DNA of 64,000 bases from Mycobacterium sp. MFM001. GTDB taxonomy: Bacteria > Actinomycetota > Actinomycetes > Mycobacteriales > Mycobacteriaceae. The position numbers and the translations under genes were made by a program. The DNA lies in contig NZ_BFAB01000003.1 in NCBI RefSeq assembly GCF_003402475.1, positions 62,001-126,000 of the forward strand. Reading direction: 5' to 3'. The notes below the pieces were generated by a model. It worked only from the letters and a program-made list of their open reading frames with translations, ran no database searches and was not told the origin of the DNA. Of this stretch, positions 35,505 to 43,685 are shown piece after piece. Position 1 is the first letter of the stretch; the number at the start of each line of letters is the position of its first letter.

Positions 35505-35603
35505 GTGTGGCAAGACATCGTGCGCTACATCGCTGCCTGGGGCGGCACCGGCGCAGTGATCGCTTTCTGGTACTGGATGTTCGCCAACATCGGCACCTTC
35601 TGA
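35505..35603 (+). CDS. 32-residue membrane mini-protein
   Basis: A short reading frame from a GTG with GGAGG seven bases upstream, ending TGA three bases before the VWA gene. It encodes 32 residues with one membrane span, AAWGGTGAVIAFWYWMFANI (residues 10-29), preceded by a short VWQDIVRYI amphipathic part. It is aromatic-rich (four Trp, two Tyr, three Phe). The strong ribosome site, in-operon position and membrane character argue that it is real. Tiny single-span proteins often stabilise larger membrane complexes. A partner is most likely the polytopic protein of this operon, by inference. Confidence 0.65.
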   Translation: MWQDIVRYIAAWGGTGAVIAFWYWMFANIGTF

Positions 35604-35606
35604 GCC

Positions 35607-37124
35607 ATGGCTGATGCGGGGGCGTTGTCGCTCGAGCGCAGTTGCGCGGTGACGGCGGTCGTGTTCTCCGGCGGGCGTCGCGACGACGCCCGGCTGGTCA
35701 CCGGTGAGCACCGCAGCTTCGGATTGAGTCGGAACCGGCGCATCGTCCACGTGCCATACCCGACACCACCCGACTGGACGCGGCGAACCCTGACCTGCGG
35801 TGTGGCGCTGCAGTGTTCACCGTCGAAGGACCGGATCGCCCACTACCCGCTACATCAACTGTCGGCGCGCGAACGCGGCGCGCTCACCCTCGTCGAAGCC
35901 GGTGTCGGCCTGGGATGGATCGCCATCAGGTGGCCCGGCCTGCTACCGGAACTGCGGCGGATCCTGCCAGATCTCGAGATCGCGCCGCACGACCTCGACG
36001 CAACCGTAATGCTCGAGCACGCCATCGCCCTGGCCCGGTCGAGACAACCGTTGGCGTGTCATCCGCTACTGGGCGCCCTGCCGCTTGCCGCTCCGGTGCG
36101 CAACGGACTGATCTCTGCCGCACGCCGCCGGTTCGGCCGGATGCCGTGGAGCAGCACGCGCAAGGACACCCCGCGTGCCTATTCCGTGCCCGTCGGCGGC
36201 GACGGCGGCGTACGAAACCCCAACCTGCCGCCACCAAGCCGGCCCGAGGACGACGACATCGAAATCCGCCCGGACCAACGCCCGGGCATCCCCTACCCGG
36301 AGTGGAATGCTTGGCGGAAAAGCTTTCTCGCCGACCACGTTGCGGTCCTCGAACGCAAGTACACCGCGCAGCGGCAGACCAAACCGGTCACTGCCGATCT
36401 GCAGCGGTGGTTCGAGGAACACACCCACCGCGCGATGACCAACCGTCTGGAGGACGGCTGTGATCTCGACGTCGACTCCTACGTCGGTCACTACATCGAC
36501 ACCATCACCGGACAGGCATCGGAACCCCGGGTGTTTCGCGACCTGTTGCCGGCCTGCCGCGACGTCACAACGGCTCTGCTGCTGGACGGCAGCTCGTCGC
36601 TGGGCGTGCACGGCGGGCGGCTCTTCCAATTGGAACTCGCGTGCGCTGACGCTCTGTCGCGAGCGATGACGCTCGCGCGCGAGCGGCATGGCATCTTCGT
36701 GTTCAGCGGCAACACCCGCCACCACGTTGATGTCCGCTGCCTCAAGGACTTTGGCGACAGCCACTTCGTCGCGCCGAGCGGCGTGGGTCTGGTGACCGGT
36801 GGCTACACCCGGCTCGGCGCCCCGCTTCGCCACCTGACCAGCCGGCTGCTGGCGCAGCCATCCGAACGGCGGCTGCTGATCGTCATCGGCGACGGGCTGA
36901 TGTCCGACGAAGGCTACGAGGGCCGCTACGCCTGGGCCGACGTCGCCCACGCCGCCGAGGAAGCACGCCAAGCCGGGGTCGCCGTCTACTACCTCGGCGT
37001 CGGCCCCACTCGCGTCGACCCGCTCCCCGAAGTGTTCGGACCCCGCCGCTCCCAACGTATCCGGCGCGTCGACGAACTACCCCGCGTGCTGGCGCACGTT
37101 CATCGAGAGTTGGTGGCCGCATGA
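35607..37124 (+). CDS. NorD/CbbO-type VWA protein
   Basis: 505 residues. The C-terminal von Willebrand A domain (about 320-505) has an intact metal site: D-G-S-S-S at residues 327-331, the threonine in TGGYTR, and the aspartate in VIGDGLMSDEG. The N-terminal ~300 residues are the basic, variable part typical of NorD/CbbO proteins. Such proteins work with a CbbQ/NorQ AAA ATPase to activate or load metal into a client enzyme: Rubisco, NO reductase or CO dehydrogenase (as CoxE). None of those clients is encoded nearby. The gene overlaps the AAA gene by four bases (ATGA), the normal arrangement for the pair. Confidence 0.88.
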   Translation: MADAGALSLERSCAVTAVVFSGGRRDDARLVTGEHRSFGLSRNRRIVHVPYPTPPDWTRRTLTCGVALQCSPSKDRIAHYPLHQLSARERGALTLVEAGVGLGWIAIRWPGLLPELRRILPDLEIAPHDLDATVMLEHAIALARSRQPLACHPLLGALPLAAPVRNGLISAARRRFGRMPWSSTRKDTPRAYSVPVGGDGGVRNPNLPPPSRPEDDDIEIRPDQRPGIPYPEWNAWRKSFLADHVAVLERKYTAQRQTKPVTADLQRWFEEHTHRAMTNRLEDGCDLDVDSYVGHYIDTITGQASEPRVFRDLLPACRDVTTALLLDGSSSLGVHGGRLFQLELACADALSRAMTLARERHGIFVFSGNTRHHVDVRCLKDFGDSHFVAPSGVGLVTGGYTRLGAPLRHLTSRLLAQPSERRLLIVIGDGLMSDEGYEGRYAWADVAHAAEEARQAGVAVYYLGVGPTRVDPLPEVFGPRRSQRIRRVDELPRVLAHVHRELVAA

Positions 37125-37912
37125 CTGATCAGTTCTATTACGCCAATGGAAACGAAGTCGCCTTGTTCGAGCGGGCCTTCGAGCGACGGCTGCCGGTAAT
37201 GCTCACCGGGCCAACGGGTTGCGGCAAAACCCGGTTCGTCGAACACATGGGCCAGCTACTGGAGCGCCCGGTCGTCACGATCAGCTGCCACGACGACCTG
37301 ACCAGTTCCGACCTGGTCGGCCGGTTCCTGGTCACCGGCGGCGACGTCGTCTGGACCGACGGACCACTGACGCGAGCGGTGAAGGACGGCGCGATCTGCT
37401 ATCTCGACGAGGTGGTCGAAGCGCGACACGACTCGCTGGCCATTCTGCACTCGCTGACCGATCACCGCCGCTCCTTGTACCTGGACCGCGCCGGCAAGGT
37501 GGTCCATGCGCCCGACTCGTTCATGCTGGTCTGCTCCTACAACCCGGCCTACCGCAGCTCGCTCAAGGAACTGAAACCCTCGTTCCGGCAACGGTTTGTC
37601 ACGATCGCGATGAACTACCTGCCACCCGAGCGGGAAGCCGAGGTGCTTGTCACCGAATCGGGCATCGACATGTCGGTCGCCCACCGGCTGGTCGGATGCG
37701 CAACCAGCATCCGCACCGCCGACGACGTGTTCCATTTCGAACCGCCGTCGACCAGGGTGCTGGTCACCGCTGCCCAACTGATCGCCGCCGGCGCAACCGA
37801 AATCGAAGCCGCCGAGGCGTGCATCCTTGCGCCGCTCTCCACCGACGGAGCGATCACCGACGGTCTGCGTGAGGTCGCTGCCGCCAGCCTCCTTGACGCG
37901 CAATCACTGTGA
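37121..37912 (+). CDS. NorQ/CbbQ-type MoxR AAA+ ATPase
   Basis: 263 residues. Walker A GPTGCGKT at residues 30-37, Walker B AICYLDEV near 91-98, and a sensor-1 asparagine in CSYNPAY near 140. The C-terminal lid domain matches CbbQ_C. The family forms hexamers that remodel a client with the help of the VWA partner encoded immediately upstream. FYYANGNEVALFERAF at the N terminus is typical of the NorQ/CbbQ group. The ATG overlaps the VWA stop. It is followed 17 bases later by a membrane mini-protein. Confidence 0.9.
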   Translation: MTDQFYYANGNEVALFERAFERRLPVMLTGPTGCGKTRFVEHMGQLLERPVVTISCHDDLTSSDLVGRFLVTGGDVVWTDGPLTRAVKDGAICYLDEVVEARHDSLAILHSLTDHRRSLYLDRAGKVVHAPDSFMLVCSYNPAYRSSLKELKPSFRQRFVTIAMNYLPPEREAEVLVTESGIDMSVAHRLVGCATSIRTADDVFHFEPPSTRVLVTAAQLIAAGATEIEAAEACILAPLSTDGAITDGLREVAAASLLDAQSL

Positions 37913-37929
37913 GAAGGGAGCGCCACCCA

Positions 37930-38058
37930 ATGAACGAACAAGACCAGCGACGCAAGCGGGCCATGATCGTCTTCCAGATCTTCATCTACGGCTACCTGCT
38001 GCTGATGTTCGCCATCCAGCTGTACATGTCGTTCGCCCGTGGCTGGTGGCACCTGTGA
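37930..38058 (+). CDS. 42-residue membrane mini-protein
   Basis: Begins with an ATG after GAAGGGAG and encodes 42 residues. A charged head MNEQDQRRKRA precedes one membrane helix, MIVFQIFIYGYLLLMFAIQL (residues 12-31), and the tail ends RGWWHL. Its TGA overlaps the GTG of the next gene (GTGA), so translation of the polytopic protein is coupled to it. That coupling is strong evidence that both are real and made in similar amounts. It is a different sequence from the 32-residue protein earlier in the operon. Confidence 0.75.
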   Translation: MNEQDQRRKRAMIVFQIFIYGYLLLMFAIQLYMSFARGWWHL

Positions 38059-38753
38059 ACGTGCCAGTGGCGCAAGCACACTCACAGAGCAGCTACGACC
38101 AGCACCACGAGGAGAGCCGCGCGGCCCAGCGGCGCGCCGACAAGTGGCTGATCTCCGGAACCGTCCTGATGGGAACCTGGGCCCTCGGCCTGGTCGGGTT
38201 GCCGGTCTTTCTGCGCGGCGTCTGGCTGCAGCGCCAGGCCCAACGTGCTGGGCTGTCGGTTCGGCCGATGATCGTGACGCTGATCGGCTATCTGGTCCTG
38301 ATCGACAGCGCGCTCAACAGCCTGGGCTGGTCGCTGGACCTCGTCGCCAACCACACGCTGATCGACCGCGTGCTGATGACGGGGTGGGGCAACATGTTCG
38401 ACGCCGGCTACTTCTGGCACTACAACGAGTTGTGGATCGGCGGTGCGGCCGGCCCCGGTGAAAAGGCTTGGGAGGTAGGGCTGATCCTCACCGTCTTCAG
38501 CATGCGAATGGCCGCCGCGATCGGCTTTCTGCAGATGAAGCGGTGGGGCCACCAGTGGATGATCATCACCTGCTGGATGGGCGTAGTGATCTGGATTGGC
38601 TACGTGTTCAACATGACCATGTACGCCGACGTGCGCTACGCAGGCGTGGTCTTCCCAGTCGTCGGCTGGTGGCTCTACGACATCTTCTACATCACGCCGT
38701 TCCTGGCCATCCCCTACCTGCACACCGTCAACCGCGAAATCTTCTCCGACTAG
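38055..38753 (+). CDS. Polytopic membrane protein, copy 2, unknown function
   Basis: 232 residues from the GTG that overlaps the preceding mini-protein stop. About six membrane helices. The residues conserved with copy 1 include [18 protein letters not shown] (around residue 120), [26 protein letters not shown] and [10 protein letters not shown] at the C terminus. Membrane-embedded His, Glu, Asp and Tyr suggest metal or quinone chemistry rather than simple transport (inference). Being placed after a NorD/NorQ pair, this protein is the best candidate client of that ATPase. I do not recognise its family. Confidence 0.87.
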   Translation: MNVPVAQAHSQSSYDQHHEESRAAQRRADKWLISGTVLMGTWALGLVGLPVFLRGVWLQRQAQRAGLSVRPMIVTLIGYLVLIDSALNSLGWSLDLVANHTLIDRVLMTGWGNMFDAGYFWHYNELWIGGAAGPGEKAWEVGLILTVFSMRMAAAIGFLQMKRWGHQWMIITCWMGVVIWIGYVFNMTMYADVRYAGVVFPVVGWWLYDIFYITPFLAIPYLHTVNREIFSD

Positions 38754-38766
38754 AAGGAGTATTGCC

Positions 38767-39165
38767 GTGACTACATCCTCAGACGACCTTCCGTTGGGCA
38801 CCACACCGACGTTCGCGCGCATGCACAAGTGGCTCAAACGCGGCGTGTTCGTGTGCCTGGTCGCTCTGGTCATCGAAGGCGCCTTCACCCTGCCGTTCAT
38901 GGCGGTCTACTACGGCTGGCCGACGCTACCGCTGCGCGACATCTGCAGCGAGCTGATGAAGGTCCGCTACTCCGACGACTCCCTGGAATGCAAGTACCCC
39001 TACCCGCTGTCCGGCGCGCCGTTCGGCGGCGCGCCCGAAGCCGCCGGCCAACACACCGCGCGGGACAAGTGGGGAGTCCAACCCGTTCCGCAGTACCACC
39101 GGATCGGGTTCCGCGAACTGGTCAAGATCCACGACCAGCGACTCGCCCGCCAGGGCGAGTCCTAA
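38767..39165 (+). CDS. Single-pass membrane protein, unknown function
   Basis: 132 residues from a GTG with AAGGAG upstream. One membrane helix, [20 protein letters not shown] (about 31-50). After it lies a probable extracytoplasmic region with two cysteines 16 residues apart (DICSELMK and LECKYPYPL) and several Tyr and Pro, then a basic C terminus ([12 protein letters not shown]). The cysteines could form a disulfide or bind metal. It is the last gene of the NorD/NorQ operon and its stop overlaps that of the convergent channel gene. No family is recognised. Confidence 0.8.
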   Translation: MTTSSDDLPLGTTPTFARMHKWLKRGVFVCLVALVIEGAFTLPFMAVYYGWPTLPLRDICSELMKVRYSDDSLECKYPYPLSGAPFGGAPEAAGQHTARDKWGVQPVPQYHRIGFRELVKIHDQRLARQGES

Positions 39166-40046
39166 CGTGCGCGCTGCTGCAGCCAGGCAACAAGCTGAAA
39201 CGGCACGGCAACAAAGATCGTGCCGCCGATGAGATTGCCCACCGTCGTGACGCACAGGTTCGTGGCCAGACCATGACTGCCGAAGCCCCAACTGATCACG
39301 GTGTGCGGCGCCGAGGCGTGGAAAGCCGACAGCAGCAACGGCAGTCCGATGAAGCCGACGTTGGCGATGACGTGTTGGGTGCCGCCGATCACGAACGCGA
39401 ACGGACCGTAGAACGCGAAACCCATTCGCGCAACGTCGCTTCGCGCCTTGAAAAACAGGCACATCGAGGTTTGCAGGAACCAGGTGCACAACACGGCGAG
39501 CAGAAGTGCGGTCCACAAGGGCTGACCGGACTTCAGCACGCCGACGGCTGCGGCCCGTTCGGCGAAACCGCCCAGGTACGGGCCGCCGGCCGCCGCACAG
39601 ATGGTCACGAACACTAGTGCACCGATTGTGTTGCCCGCCAAGCCGATCAGGATGATCCGGCCGTAGCCGGCGACGCTCAGGCGCCGCTGCAGCACGGCAA
39701 GTAGCCCGGCGGACATGTCGGCGGTGATCAGCGACATGCCGGACACCAGGATCAGCGCGAACGACATGCCGAACGCCAGACCCATCAGCAGGCTCGCTAC
39801 CCCAGGCGTTTTGACTCCCGTGCTCACGACCAGCGACAGCAGCACCCCGAACGCCACCATCGCGCCGCCGACCAGCGAACGAATCAGGAATGCCCACGGG
39901 TGAGATGCCTTGTCGACCGCCATGTCGGCGATGCGGCGCACCATGGCGCCGACACTCAACAGCTCGAACGGGTCGTCCGTCGGGCCGGGGCCGGGCGCCT
40001 CCGCAGGGGCGCGAAAGTCTTGCGGCAGCGAAACGATCTGAGACAT
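39162..40046 (-). CDS. Formate/nitrite transporter (FNT) family channel
   Basis: 294 residues with six predicted membrane helices. The FNT signature with the central pore histidine is recognisable as [15 protein letters not shown] (around residue 220), replacing the usual [29 protein letters not shown] corresponds to the conserved loop region between helices. FNT channels move formate, nitrite, hydrosulfide or lactate as the neutral acid; the particular anion cannot be told. The ATG shares one base with the stop of the anti-sigma gene (TGATG). It ends the OsmC operon and overlaps the stop codon of the convergent gene. Confidence 0.85.
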   Translation of the reverse strand: MSQIVSLPQDFRAPAEAPGPGPTDDPFELLSVGAMVRRIADMAVDKASHPWAFLIRSLVGGAMVAFGVLLSLVVSTGVKTPGVASLLMGLAFGMSFALILVSGMSLITADMSAGLLAVLQRRLSVAGYGRIILIGLAGNTIGALVFVTICAAAGGPYLGGFAERAAAVGVLKSGQPLWTALLLAVLCTWFLQTSMCLFFKARSDVARMGFAFYGPFAFVIGGTQHVIANVGFIGLPLLLSAFHASAPHTVISWGFGSHGLATNLCVTTVGNLIGGTIFVAVPFQLVAWLQQRAR

Positions 40047-40312
40047 CAGTGCACCTCTCGGAACCCGGTGAGCGCGTTGAGGACTCCGCCGATGTGCTCG
40101 TCGCTGAGTTTTTCACCGTCGAAGACGTGGTTGAGCAGAGTCCGCAGATCACGCATCTGCTGCAGGTAGATCAGGCAGGGCGGGCAGTCCCGAAGATGCT
40201 TGGTCACCACTGCCGCCCACTGGTCGGGCGGTGAGTCGAGAAGGTCCTCGACGAGCAGGACGAAGTCGGTGCAGTCGATCGCCGGCACCAGGTGGTCTTG
40301 GTTCACGGGCAT
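40046..40312 (-). CDS. Zinc-binding anti-sigma factor (ZAS type)
   Basis: 88 residues. KHLRDCPPC (about residues 38-46) is the H-x3-C-x2-C core of zinc anti-sigma factors, and an upstream Asp or Cys could complete the site. There is no membrane helix, so it is a soluble, probably redox-sensitive type like RsrA/RshA. It overlaps the upstream sigma-factor gene by ten bases and the downstream channel by one, so it surely pairs with that sigma factor. Oxidation or zinc loss would free the sigma factor, a mechanism known from the family. Confidence 0.85.
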   Translation of the reverse strand: MPVNQDHLVPAIDCTDFVLLVEDLLDSPPDQWAAVVTKHLRDCPPCLIYLQQMRDLRTLLNHVFDGEKLSDEHIGGVLNALTGFREVH

Positions 40313-40920
40313 TCCAGAAAGCGCCTCTCCAGTTCGTTACGCAGGTTTCCGCGGGCGCGGTACAGCAGAGCGCGCTGGGCCGGCCCGGACACGTCCACAA
40401 TCTCGGCCGCCTCCTCGGGCGTCATCCCGACGAGATCGCGAAGGATCACGAGTTGACGTTGCCGCGCAGGCAATGCCGCCACCGCAGCTCGAACCTGCCC
40501 CACCAGCTCTCGGGTCACGGTCTCGTCCTCGGGCAAGAACCGCCTCGACGGCGGCACGCTCCAGTGGCCGGCATCGGGATGCCCCGGCGGATGCATCCGC
40601 CCGCTCAGCGGATCGGCGGCTTCCTGAGCCAGCAGCTCGTGCTTGCGGATCCGTGATTCATGGCGACGGTGCCGCGACGCGGTGTTCTTCACGATGGCGA
40701 ACAACCACGTCGCCACCGACGAGCGGCCCTCGAACGAATGCGCCGACTGCAGGATCTGCAGCCACGCTTCCTGTACGGCCTCCTCGGCAGCCGCGGGTGA
40801 ATCCACCATCGTGCGAGCGAAATTCACCATCTGCTGGTGAAAATCGCGCACCAAGTCGGCCAGCGGAATACCGCCCACGTGCGGCTCGGTGTGCTCGAGG
40901 GGAACAGACACCGACGTCAT
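40303..40920 (-). CDS. ECF RNA polymerase sigma factor
   Basis: 205 residues from the ATG at 40920, which overlaps the upstream stop (ATGA); starts at 40926 and 40941 are also possible. Region 2 is recognisable: LVRDFHQQMVNFARTMV, then AEEAVQEAWLQIL and FEGRSSVATWLFAIVKNTA. Region 4: ALPARQRQLVILRDLVGMTPEEAAEIVDVSG then LLYRARGNLRNEL. No C-terminal SnoaL-like extension. With the zinc anti-sigma factor it resembles SigR/SigH systems that respond to thiol oxidation. OsmC in the same operon fits an oxidative-stress signal. Confidence 0.9.
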   Translation of the reverse strand: MTSVSVPLEHTEPHVGGIPLADLVRDFHQQMVNFARTMVDSPAAAEEAVQEAWLQILQSAHSFEGRSSVATWLFAIVKNTASRHRRHESRIRKHELLAQEAADPLSGRMHPPGHPDAGHWSVPPSRRFLPEDETVTRELVGQVRAAVAALPARQRQLVILRDLVGMTPEEAAEIVDVSGPAQRALLYRARGNLRNELERRFLECP

Positions 40921-41993
40921 GCGCATCGACCGAGTTCCCATCTCAGTTGGGCCTCGGACGGGGACTGGACCGGAATAAAGGCCGCTTCCCGGTAGCGCCG
41001 ACTTGCCGAGGTACTGCTGGCATATCCCTTGCCGCCAGCGGTCCTGATCTCCAATGCGGCACTGGCGCTGGCGATTTCGGCCGCATCCAGCCTCAGCGAA
41101 AGCAGGTCCTTCTTCGGCGGCTGATTCGGGGTGCCCACCGCCGCGGCAAAGCTCGCCAGCGTCGTCTCGGCCAGCGCGAGCCTGCCCACGAGTGAGTCAA
41201 CCTCGGCGGCGAACACCGAATTGACCCCGGCCAACCCGAGCCGGCTCTGCTCCAAGCTGGTAGAAGCCAGGCCCAGGCACATCGCGGACTGCAGGACCAG
41301 GAAGCTGGGCCGGACCGCGCTGAGAAAATCCGCGAAGTCGGTCGACAGCACCTGCTCATTTGCGATTCGGACGCTCTTCAGCTTCAGATACGACGAAGCG
41401 GTGCTGCCGAGCCCCAAGAGATCGAACCGGTCTCCCACGGTGATGCCGGGCGTGTCGAGTGGCAGTGCGACGACGAGCTTTTCGCCGTTCTCACAGCGCG
41501 CCGCCGTCACCAGCAGGGAGTCAGGGTAGAGGTTGCTGGCCCACCTGATGGGGCCATACAGTTCGTATCCCCCGTCGACCTGTGCTGCCCTGAGCTCAAG
41601 GGCTCCGCAGCCTGCCGCATCCTTGAACGCGGACGCCATGGCCGTCACACCGAGCGCCTGCCCCTGCAGCAGCGGCCCGACTACCGTTGTGCTGTAGGCG
41701 GTTTCGGCGGTCAGCAGGTATTCCACCACCATCCTGTTGGCCCATACGGAGAACGCTGTGCTCATGCACTGCGCGGCGATCTCGCCGATGACCGTTGCCA
41801 TCGCAGGCAGCCGACCATCGGTGTTGCCCGGAGCGCCCAGACCGAGCAGTCCCGCCTCGCCGATGGCCGCGAAACTGCGCCGCGAGCTCTCCTCGCCGAG
41901 ATCCAGAGCCGCCGCGTGCGCGGCGATGTCGGAAAGCAACGCGTTGTCGAGGCCACTTGCCGGTGTGCCGGCGGTCGCTGTCGGGGCTCTCAT
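40917..41993 (-). CDS. Acyl-CoA-dehydrogenase-like protein
   Basis: 358 residues. The fold is that of the acyl-CoA dehydrogenase family: FAAIGEAGLLGLGAPGNTDG near the N terminus, SLLVTAARCENGEK and a beta domain in the middle, and TAGGKGYASSTSASRRYREA at the C terminus, where the family's conserved segment contacts FAD and CoA. The catalytic glutamate common to fatty-acid dehydrogenases is not obvious, so the reaction is uncertain. It might act as an oxidase or monooxygenase-like member. It is coupled on both sides (ATGA overlaps with osmC and the sigma factor). Confidence 0.75.
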   Translation of the reverse strand: MRAPTATAGTPASGLDNALLSDIAAHAAALDLGEESSRRSFAAIGEAGLLGLGAPGNTDGRLPAMATVIGEIAAQCMSTAFSVWANRMVVEYLLTAETAYSTTVVGPLLQGQALGVTAMASAFKDAAGCGALELRAAQVDGGYELYGPIRWASNLYPDSLLVTAARCENGEKLVVALPLDTPGITVGDRFDLLGLGSTASSYLKLKSVRIANEQVLSTDFADFLSAVRPSFLVLQSAMCLGLASTSLEQSRLGLAGVNSVFAAEVDSLVGRLALAETTLASFAAAVGTPNQPPKKDLLSLRLDAAEIASASAALEIRTAGGKGYASSTSASRRYREAAFIPVQSPSEAQLRWELGRCA

Positions 41994-42514
41994 GAGGTGG
42001 CGAGCGTCGACTCGACGATCGCAGGACGCCGGAATGTGTTGACGACAGGCGACCAGGTGATGGCGTTGTCGTGAATCTGCTGAAGCGTTTTCTCGTCGGT
42101 GTCGCCGGCGAGGGTGACCTTGCAGCGGACCTCGGTGAAGCCCGGGATTTTGTCGTCCGGCGTGTCACCGACGCCCCACACCGCCGAGATGTCGATGTCG
42201 CCTTCCATCTCGACTTCGATCTTTGTCAGCGTCACGCCGTGGTGAGTGGCGTTGGCCAGCATGCCGACCGAGATGCAGGAACCCAGTGCGGCCAACGCCG
42301 TCTCCGACGGATTGGGGGCCGAGTCGTCGCCCAGCAGGGCGGGCGGCTCGCCGACCAGCACCGGCGACAGGTTGCGGACGTACGTCAGGTTGCGGAAACC
42401 CGCCTCGCACACGGTCTTGGCTTTCAGGGTCTTCCTGCCGGTGCCGGGCTCAGCTCTGGCGCTGCACGAAAGCCGGTCAAGGCCCGCGGCGTCGATGACA
42501 AGACCATCGGTCAT
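41990..42514 (-). CDS. OsmC-family thiol peroxidase
   Basis: 174 residues from the ATG at 42514, which follows GGGAGG. OsmC/Ohr enzymes reduce organic hydroperoxides with two cysteines. Candidates here are the Cys of KTVCEAGFRN and the one in ALGSCISVGML, the second matching the family's helix cysteine. NPSETALAALGSC is the OsmC signature. It is the first gene of the operon osmC, acyl-CoA-dehydrogenase-like, ECF sigma, anti-sigma, channel. About 284 bases separate it from the divergent cutinase; I see no gene there. Confidence 0.88.
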   Translation of the reverse strand: MTDGLVIDAAGLDRLSCSARAEPGTGRKTLKAKTVCEAGFRNLTYVRNLSPVLVGEPPALLGDDSAPNPSETALAALGSCISVGMLANATHHGVTLTKIEVEMEGDIDISAVWGVGDTPDDKIPGFTEVRCKVTLAGDTDEKTLQQIHDNAITWSPVVNTFRRPAIVESTLATS

Positions 42515-42798
42515 GAACGTCCTCCCAGTGACGTGATTTCTGCCTTCCGTCGGTTTAGTGGTCGGCAAGCACCGTTGCGTGATGGCGGCTGAAAATCATT
42601 AACCGCCGGGACACGAATCGTCACACCACCGAAACGCACCGGGCGCGGGACGTCTACGTGCACGTTCGGTGCGGTCGACGCAGATCGTGCGCTCGGTCTG
42701 CAGCGTCGTCGAGCTTTTGAATCGCGCTGAAGAAATGCCGGTCCTGCAACAGTGATTCGATGCAGGGCATCGCAGCGGGGTATGGCACGATAAAAGCC

Positions 42799-43560
42799 AT
42801 GCGAGGACGTAATACCGCTCGATTCCTTTGTGGTGCAGTCGTATCGACGGGGGTGCTGCCGGGCCTCGCCGTTCCGTCGGCATCCGCCCAACCGTGCCCC
42901 GACGTGCAGGTGGTGTTCGCCCGCGGTACCGGCGAGCCGCCCGGCGTTGGTCCGACGGGCCAGGCTTTCGTCGATAACCTGCACAACCGCATCGGCGCAA
43001 GGTCGTTCGACGTCTACCCGGTCAACTACCCCGCTAGTGACGAGTGGGCGACCGGCCTCGACGGTATTCGCGACGCGGGCGCTCACGTCCTGTCGATGGC
43101 GAATACCTGCCCCAACACCAAGATGGTGCTCGGCGGATATTCGCAGGGCGCGGCCGTTACGGGCTTCGTCACCTCGGCCGCAGTTCCCGACGGCGTCGAC
43201 CCGGCGACCGTGCCGAAACCGCTGGACCCCAAGGTCGCTGACCACGTCGCCGCCGTCGTGCTCTTCGCCATGCCCAATGTCCGGGCGATGAACTTCCTCG
43301 GCCAGCCGCCGGTCGTCATCGGCCCGGCCTACCAGGCGAAGACCCTCAAGTTGTGCGCACCCGAGGATCCCGTTTGCTCCGACGGGATGAATTTCGCGGC
43401 CCACGACACTTACGCAGGCGACGGGGCGATGATCGACCGCGGCGCGGCGTTCGCCGCGAATCGCTTGGGCCCGCCACCGCCAGGCCAGAACGCACCGCCT
43501 CCGCCGGCACCGGCACCCCCGCCACCGCCGCCGGCCGACGACCAGGAACCAGGTGCGTGA
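42799..43560 (+). CDS. Secreted cutinase-like esterase
   Basis: 253 residues from the ATG at 42799. A signal peptide ends near ASAQ (about residue 32). The cutinase fold is clear: CPDVQVVFARGTGEPPG, the nucleophile elbow GGYSQGAAV, the catalytic Asp in CAPEDPVC and the His in AAHDTYAGDG. Four cysteines form the usual two disulfides. A Pro-rich tail of about 30 residues follows the catalytic domain. Mycobacterial members (Culp) hydrolyse lipid or glycolipid esters outside the cell; the exact substrate is not predictable. Confidence 0.93.
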   Translation: MRGRNTARFLCGAVVSTGVLPGLAVPSASAQPCPDVQVVFARGTGEPPGVGPTGQAFVDNLHNRIGARSFDVYPVNYPASDEWATGLDGIRDAGAHVLSMANTCPNTKMVLGGYSQGAAVTGFVTSAAVPDGVDPATVPKPLDPKVADHVAAVVLFAMPNVRAMNFLGQPPVVIGPAYQAKTLKLCAPEDPVCSDGMNFAAHDTYAGDGAMIDRGAAFAANRLGPPPPGQNAPPPPAPAPPPPPPADDQEPGA

Positions 43561-43685
43561 ATCTGGTTGTGCGGGCTGGCCGCAGCGGCATCGCTGACCG
43601 CTGACGGGGTCGGCCCGCCGGCGAAAACCCTGCGACTGATTTCGCGGCGCGCTATGGTGCTGGCACGTTGCTGAAGGGTTGCTCG

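Noticed and set aside
35607..37912. CoxD/CoxE of a CO dehydrogenase cluster.
   Set aside because: No molybdenum hydroxylase subunits or CoxG-type gene are in the neighbourhood; the NorQ/CbbQ label is used in a family sense only.
38055..38753. Possible NorE/cytochrome-oxidase-III or methane-monooxygenase PmoC identity of the polytopic protein.
   Set aside because: The signature residues of those families, as I remember them (for example D-x3-H-x12-H in PmoC), are not present; kept as unrecognised.
42515..42798. Open frames in the gap between osmC and the cutinase gene.
   Set aside because: They overlap the cutinase start, have no ribosome site and show no domain; treated as non-coding.
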